64,000 nucleotides of DNA, from assembly GCA_006386115.1 (NCBI GenBank), contig VFIW01000076.1, positions 304,463 to 368,462 on the forward strand, given 5' to 3'. Each line of letters opens with the position of its first letter. The stretch's first letter is position 1. Both the position numbers and the translations under genes were made by a program. The stretch comes from Globisporangium splendens (lineage: Eukaryota > Oomycota > Peronosporomycetes > Pythiales > Pythiaceae). Positions 59,066 through 64,000 of this stretch are shown piece after piece. The notes under the pieces are model-generated. The model was not told the DNA's origin and did not search any database. It was given only the letters and a program-made list of their open reading frames with translations.

Positions 59066-59245
59066 AAACCAGCAGGCTTGTCAAATGCTTCTGGAGTTGG
59101 GAGCGACTCCTCCGATGCCACTGCTGCCCATACGATCGAAGGTTCTGCTGCTATGACAGCAGCGCTACCCAGCGCCTCCATCACTTTGTCAGCAGCAACG
59201 GGGGCAAGCGCCATCATCATCACTGTCGCTGCTTTGTTTTACTAA
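59066..59245 (+). pseudogene. Possible remnant of an elicitin-like 3' end
   Basis: One frame encodes a Ser/Ala/Thr-rich stretch (KPAGLSNASGVGSDSSDATA) and then a small-residue hydrophobic tail (LSAATGASAIIITVAALFY) before TAA. It looks like the stalk and GPI signal of an elicitin-like protein. No Cys-rich domain is joined upstream in frame; a TAG closes the frame about 60 bp earlier. Composition alone supports it. Confidence 0.35.
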
Positions 59246-60078
59246 CAGTTGAGAGGAGAGCACTGCTCGAGTCGATGCATTGCAGTGTAGCGAGCAGCTT
59301 TCAAAGGTAGCCAAAGTTTTGCAATGAAAATTCATTCTGGATGGAGTTGCGCTATCCACACTCTGCATCACGCATTTGGTCAAGTGCAGGGAAATACTAC
59401 CCGGTCATTTCTCCCAAAGTACAGTGATGGGTGTAACCCGAAACGTAACCCCATGTCACTCTAACGAGAGAAGATGCTCGGCTCGGCTTGTCTGGCTCGG
59501 CTCACTTGGCTCGAAAATGACAAGATGCAGTGACAGCGAACACTTTTTGGCCATGACATATTGAAAATGGCGATAGATGAATGCGTTTCGTGTGTTTACG
59601 TCTCGGTGAATCCACGGATATGCGGTTTCTCTTATCCACTCATGAGCATGTATCTTGGCCTGAAATTAGCCACGTGGACCTGTGAGACTGGAAGTACTTG
59701 AGCACACAGTGAAACGATATCCTTCAGAAAGCGGAGTGAGCTTCAAGTCGATGTCAAATAGTCCAGTGGAACGACGGGTGCAAGAGTGGGCTCAGCTTTA
59801 ATCGAGTAGTATTGCGTCTCCATATGGATGGATGGATGGATGCTGGCATTTTACAGTCGACTCCTGGCGAACATTGCGGGGTTCAACATCAAGACTTTTT
59901 GCTTTGTCTTGCGTTGTCACGTGCACGCTCACATCTCTCGGAGCACCAAGAAGACCTCAACAGCATGAAACGAATTCGACAAGCAGAGCCTTAGGTATAC
60001 AATCGTGTATATTATAAATCGATTTAGCGTTTTGACACAATACTTCAGCACTAGTCGAAGTAGCTAGACGCTAGCAAC
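59246..60078. other. Intergenic within the elicitin cluster
   Basis: Contains short simple repeats (GGCTCG at about 59478-59512; GGAT at about 59826-59841). No gene seen. Confidence 0.5.
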
Positions 60079-60657
60079 TTAGAAGAAAGCGGCGGCGACG
60101 GCAACGGCGACCGAACCGGCAGCCATGGCGAGCGATGAAGCAGACGAAGCTGGAGTGGCGGTCGTTGGCGCTGGGGTGGTGGTCACAGTGGTGCTCGAAG
60201 TGCTCGAGCCGGAGCTGCTCGAGGTCGTCGCAGGGGCAGGAGCAGTCGTCGTCGTCGTCGTTCCCGAGGTGCTGCCGACAGTAGCAGTGCCGCCCGAGCT
60301 ACCAGCCGAGCTGCCGGCCGCAGCGGCGGAGCTGCCAGCCGTGGCGGAGGTACCACTACAAGCAGTCGTGATTGGGGTCAGCAAGTCGGTTTCCAATTGA
60401 AGACCGAGCAAGGTGCAGTCACCAAGGTTGAGCGCCTGGACGGCAGACACAACGTTGAGGCACGCAGTGCTGGCGCAGATGCGGGTCAAGGTGTCGGCAG
60501 TTGGACGCGATGGTGGCACAAAGTTGAAGCCCGAGTCGGCGGTACAGGTCTGCACGTTCGGGTTGGTCAAAAGTGGCGTGATCCGCGTGAGGTCGCAAGC
60601 GGTCTGCGCGTTGGCAACGGCGAGGGTGGCGGCAATGGCGACGATGGAGAGCTGCAT
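60079..60657 (-). CDS. Elicitin B, secreted, predicted GPI-anchored
   Basis: An intronless 192-residue elicitin on the minus strand. Signal peptide MQLSIVAIAATLAVANAQT is followed by the six-Cys domain (ACDL, QTCTA, RICAS, ACLNV, GDCTL, TACSG). The core ALNLGDCTLLGLQLETDLL is nearly identical to the matching part of elicitin A. The stalk is rich in Gly, Ser, Thr and Ala. The C-terminal tail SSLAMAAGSVAVAVAAAFF fits a GPI signal. A core-promoter match is 39-54 bp upstream. A and B are probably tandem-inverted duplicates with divergent stalks. A role in sterol binding at the cell surface is the family expectation. Confidence 0.95.
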   Translation of the reverse strand: MQLSIVAIAATLAVANAQTACDLTRITPLLTNPNVQTCTADSGFNFVPPSRPTADTLTRICASTACLNVVSAVQALNLGDCTLLGLQLETDLLTPITTACSGTSATAGSSAAAAGSSAGSSGGTATVGSTSGTTTTTTAPAPATTSSSSGSSTSSTTVTTTPAPTTATPASSASSLAMAAGSVAVAVAAAFF

Positions 60658-60695
60658 GGTGGACGTAAAAGGAAGCTGCTTGACCTGTGGAGGGT

Positions 60696-60711
60696 AAATT
60701 GCGGAATGAAG
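60696..60711 (-). promoter_or_regulatory. Oomycete core promoter of elicitin B
   Basis: On the minus strand CTTCATTCCGCAATTT differs from the consensus GCTCATTYYNCAWTTT only in its first two bases. The following ACCCTC also matches elicitin A, showing that the promoter was duplicated with the gene. Confidence 0.8.
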
Positions 60712-62370
60712 ACAGATAGAGTGAGAGATGGCCCCGCACGTGCACGTCGGGCTCCCGGGTCACACGAGTGATGCAACGAGTGACATCATCATGCAGAGCC
60801 AGTAATACGCAGTGGCGTAGGTCGCTGATCTTTCTGCGTTTCGAATGCCAGAGCATCTGTTTCCTCACGTTCCTTAGCTTTGCCCTCCCCTCTCCCTCCG
60901 CCACCGCGTTTTGATGTGTGTCGGATACTGCACTTGGAAATTAAAAAAGGATCCTGGAACGTAATCAACCCGAACCGTCTACGCACGCACTCCACTTGCC
61001 GATCGAGTGTAATTGCGCTGCCCGATTTATTTCGTACCTCACGATCCTTGATTTACAGCGCTGACCTGCAGGTCTTGTAAACAGAGCGAGCCTCGACTCG
61101 AGTGCTGAGATGCACTTTTAGGACAGCGGCGAGGAAATAGGAGGATGGCAAAGAGGATGCTGGCGATAGCTGTGCGGTGAACTCAAGTCAGCATTTCTTA
61201 ATGCGGTATCGGATTCCACTGCATCAGTCCAACGCACCGCCAAGGAAGTCCAACGTCGCGGCTGAAATGGAAGATCGTAGAGACTTGTAGCTCATGCACA
61301 TAAAAGGGCTCGCAGTTGCTGATCACACACATGCAATGAATGCACTGTCTGTCTGCGATACGGTCCAAAAGAACTCGTCTGCCTCTATACATCAAGCAAA
61401 ATGTATTATGCCTTTCGTTCGATTAGGTGTATCCTCTTCACACGGAGAAAGACAAACCTTTTCAATTACGGTATTGCGTTTTTGTCGCAGACGATTCCAC
61501 GCATTATCACAGGAAGCAGCTGCTTGTCACAACTTTACGATCGCGAGACCGATGTGGAGTGGTCCACGCCGTTGTGTTGTAGTGGGTGAGTATGCATATT
61601 TTGTGTGAGTTCTTGTGCATTCAGCTGCCTCTGTGTACTTTGTTTGTGAGCTCTTTCGCAACTGAGCTGCCCAAGTTGCTCAGCTGATGCTCGTGAGGCT
61701 GGGCACCTCGAGCTTTCGTCTCTTCTCGCTCTGTGCTGCCAGCAGCACCTCTACATGTAGACGAAGCGAAAGGCGCGTGCGACGTTCGGTCAATACGTTA
61801 CGTTGGCCACGGCTATGACTTAGAGCCGTGCCCAACATATCTTTGTCCACGTTTGAGAAGGCGCATCGATTTCCAACTTGGATCTCAAAGCACCGGAGAA
61901 TCATGAACATGCTTTTGTTTGGGTAAAGCAGTAATCCCGATGGAGAGCAGGATTACTGGTGGACGGAGGTTGTACACTCGAGCGAAACACGACTGGAATT
62001 GGTCGATGACGCACTGGCAAAAAGTGTTTCGGTGCACTGACCAACCCAACAGGTCGTCTACATCGGTTGAATCATTTGGGATCTCCAAGATACTGTACGC
62101 ACTGGCATTAAGGGAGGCTTGTGCCACAAGCTTCGTCTCAGAAATCCGTTGGCGCCGATCCATGCCACGCTGGACGCTTCAGCCCCAGACTAACTCGAAA
62201 AACAACTCGTTGGTGAATTTGCTGGCTCGATCACACGCGTGTACCTACGATACGGAGTACGTTGTTCTCTACATGTGATTGAACCGCGCCACAAAGCATT
62301 GCATCTTGTGAGAAAAACTGTAGTTAACATTGCTTATTAATGAAAGCTTAACGTATCCCTTTAGCTCGTC
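60712..62370. other. Intergenic, about 1.7 kb, nothing recognised
   Basis: Only short ORFs on both strands, the longest 119 codons (61919-62278, plus), with no family motif. Confidence 0.5.
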
Positions 62371-62913
62371 TTAGTAGACTGCAGCAGCAATAGAGCACAC
62401 CACCGCTCCGACGGCAGCAACCGAAAGCGACGTCGCTGCCGAGCGTGGTGATGGCGTTGGCGTCGTCGTGCTGTTTGCCGGTGCCTTCACCATGCTGTCG
62501 TCGTCAGATGAATCTTCCACACTGCCCGATCCATGGCCGCTGCCAGAGCCGTGGACGTGGTCATGCGAGTCGTCGGTGGTGTTGTTGGTAGCAGTTGAGC
62601 CCTTCTTGCAAGCCGCCTCAATTGGATCCAAGAGATCCGCGTACAGCTGCTTGCCCCTGATGGTGCATTCTGGGAGACCGGCGCTCTTCGCCGCACTCCA
62701 CACAGTCATACAAGCCGCGCTGTTGCAGAACTTGGTCATCGCATCACCGGTCGGCGTAGCTAGCTTGGCGAAATCGAAGCCAGACTGGACTTCGCACGTC
62801 GACTGCTCAGGAATCGACACGGCGTCGTTGAGCTTGAGGTCACACTCTGCAGCGTGGACAGTAGCAGCGAGTGTGATGGTGGCGACGGCGGTGATGGCAG
62901 TAGCGAACTTCAT
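62371..62913 (-). CDS. Elicitin-like protein C, secreted, predicted GPI-anchored
   Basis: A 180-residue protein starting at 62913 after a core-promoter match. Signal peptide MKFATAITAVATITLAATVHA precedes a diverged elicitin domain that still has six Cys (ECDL, STCEV, KFCNS, ACMTV, PECTI, AACKK). A His/Asp/Ser-rich stalk (DDSHDHVHGSGSGHGSGS) is unusual and could bind metal ions. The tail ends AATSLSVAAVGAVVCSIAAAVY, split here as AATSLSVAAVGA and VVCSIAAAVY, fitting a GPI signal. The loops differ from A and B, placing it among elicitin-like (ELL) proteins. A long in-frame extension upstream to 63261 is rejected because it crosses the promoter and lacks coding character. Confidence 0.9.
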   Translation of the reverse strand: MKFATAITAVATITLAATVHAAECDLKLNDAVSIPEQSTCEVQSGFDFAKLATPTGDAMTKFCNSAACMTVWSAAKSAGLPECTIRGKQLYADLLDPIEAACKKGSTATNNTTDDSHDHVHGSGSGHGSGSVEDSSDDDSMVKAPANSTTTPTPSPRSAATSLSVAAVGAVVCSIAAAVY

Positions 62914-62940
62914 GGTAATGTGTTGTTGGATGCAGGAGGC

Positions 62941-62956
62941 GAATTGCAGAATGAAC
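62941..62956 (-). promoter_or_regulatory. Core promoter of elicitin-like C
   Basis: On the minus strand GTTCATTCTGCAATTC matches GCTCATTYYNCAWTTT at 14 of 16 positions and lies 28-43 bp upstream of the ATG. Confidence 0.7.
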
Positions 62957-63825
62957 AAGATGTGAAAGCATTTTACGAGCAGCACTGAGGATCTCAGTGT
63001 TAAGCAAGTCGTGATTTGGTTGTGTATGTTGTGGCGCCTAGAATCACTGGATGACAAAGGAGTTACTTGGACCAGACTAGTGTGTGTGTGTGTTTTGTAC
63101 TCTACCTTCGAACATTGGCCACTACCTGCACACAAACGTGAGGTTGACGTATCCAACAAGGTGACGACATCTTGTAATCTACTGATGGATACATCAGACA
63201 TCTCGGCAAGGTTGCGCCGCTTTGCTATGATTGGCTCGTGGCCGATCTCCAACTGTGGCACATCGCTTGAGATTGGCTATCGATGGGTACAAGGCACGTG
63301 TCATTGCCTTTCGTACCTCCTCATTCTTGCCGCACTTCTCTTCGCTGATCAGATAGGTCCAGCTTGGCGGACCCCACGCGCGCTGTACATGTGCTCGCAT
63401 CTGAGAATGCAGTCGAGTTTTCAAAGAGCACTGCTATTGCCTGCACCAATATAGCATTAGCTCTCGTTACAGCCTGCACCAAAGTGTGCCACAAATTTTA
63501 CTATATCTTACCTCGTCAATATGTCGTCTTGATTTGCCTCGTCTAGGTGGACACAGTGACAGATAAAACGACTGAGAGCATGAAGGCTCCAGCAGCAAGC
63601 GATAACGATGAGTCTGCTGACTTAGGTGGGGATGGTTAATGGGCTTCTTGCTGTTTCTCGGCGCGGCCACTGTGGCGGCGGTGTCCATTGTAGCACCAGA
63701 GCCATGTGAGTGAACATGAACATTGTGTGGTGTAGAGTTGTCGCGGAAGTCTTTGGAGCTACGAGAGCGAACGCCACCGCCATCATAGGAGCTATGGACC
63801 CGCTGGAGCGTCATGGTAGGTGCGG
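62957..63825. other. Intergenic within the elicitin cluster
   Basis: Short ORFs only. The part adjoining 63826 may contain the degraded stalk and tail of the elicitin fragment that follows. Confidence 0.4.
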
Positions 63826-64000
63826 TCATGGGGAGTCGACTGCTCCTGTACCGTTGCAGGAATTACCGTTCTTTGGCTTCTCGCAAGCCGCCTTAGCGGA
63901 TCCAAGACACCCACATACAGTTTCTTACTGCCGATTGCGCATTCTTCGAGACCGATACCCTTCACGACCTTGAACACAGACATGCAAGCGCTCTGTTGCA
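63826..64000 (-). pseudogene. Elicitin-like fragment at the window edge, frameshifted
   Basis: The minus strand enters from beyond 64000 with SACMSVFKVVKGIGLEECAI and GSKKLYVGVLDP. These align with ACMTVWSAAKSAGLPECTI and GKQLYADLLDP of elicitin-like C. After LDP the frame shifts; the alternative frame gives AACEKPKNGNSC with the expected sixth Cys, then stops at 63826-63828. The stalk and GPI tail are not joined. The 5' part is outside the window. Confidence 0.7.

Noticed and set aside
62914..63261. Upstream in-frame extension of elicitin-like C
   Set aside because: It crosses the core-promoter match at 62941-62956 and would bury the signal peptide inside the protein.
1..64000. CRISPR arrays, rRNA or tRNA genes
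   Set aside because: No spaced direct repeats and no cloverleaf or rRNA core sequence noticed; a tRNAscan run would be decisive for tRNA.

Overview
The window is nuclear DNA of a filamentous oomycete, most likely from the Pythium/Phytopythium/Globisporangium/Phytophthora group; I cannot fix the genus. The evidence is a cluster of elicitins (a family restricted to oomycetes), a BT1-type folate/biopterin transporter, short GT-AG introns of about 50-130 nt, and close matches to the oomycete core promoter GCTCATTYYNCAWTTT just upstream of several start codons. No prokaryotic, viral, CRISPR or rRNA features were seen.

Layout. 1-3.5 kb: three small minus-strand regulatory/zinc-binding genes (tandem Tudor-like, running off the edge; TAZ finger; PARP-type finger). 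3.6-11.4 kb: a gene-poor stretch of almost 8 kb. 11.4-13.9 kb: a six-exon gene resembling the complex I subunit NDUFA11, and a secreted EGF-like gene on the opposite strand with two in-frame TGA codons. 14.7-22.3 kb: a 2,120-residue protein built from six copies of an EF-hand-related module, convergent with a TMEM42-like gene. 23-25 kb: the folate/biopterin transporter. 27.7-31.2 kb: an armadillo-repeat protein, divergent from an EF-hand/TMEM65 gene with one in-frame stop and one frameshift. 32.5-40.2 kb: a small MLRQ/B12D mitochondrial protein and an eight-exon WDR81/LvsG-type BEACH-WD40 gene. 42.3-44.3 kb: a CAMK-like kinase. 45.3-55.8 kb: two cystinosin paralogues in opposite orientation flanking about 8.5 kb of decaying IQ-motif genes. 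57.6-64 kb: three intact elicitins and at least two broken elicitin copies, plus a possible third remnant.

Roles. Three genes point to mitochondria (NDUFA11-like, MLRQ/B12D, TMEM65) and three to endolysosomes (WDR81 and two cystinosins). The elicitins form the plant- and sterol-facing secreted set. These are neighbours, not operons; eukaryotic linkage here says little about joint function.

Reading quality. The 6 kb single exon of the EF-hand gene, all eight WDR81 exons, the transporter and the kinase are fully open. The stops and frameshifts in TMEM65, the EGF-like gene and the IQ genes are therefore unlikely to reflect a uniformly high error rate. Real pseudogenes and local assembly errors cannot be separated from sequence alone. 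Exon limits were placed by eye from splice sites and reading phase.
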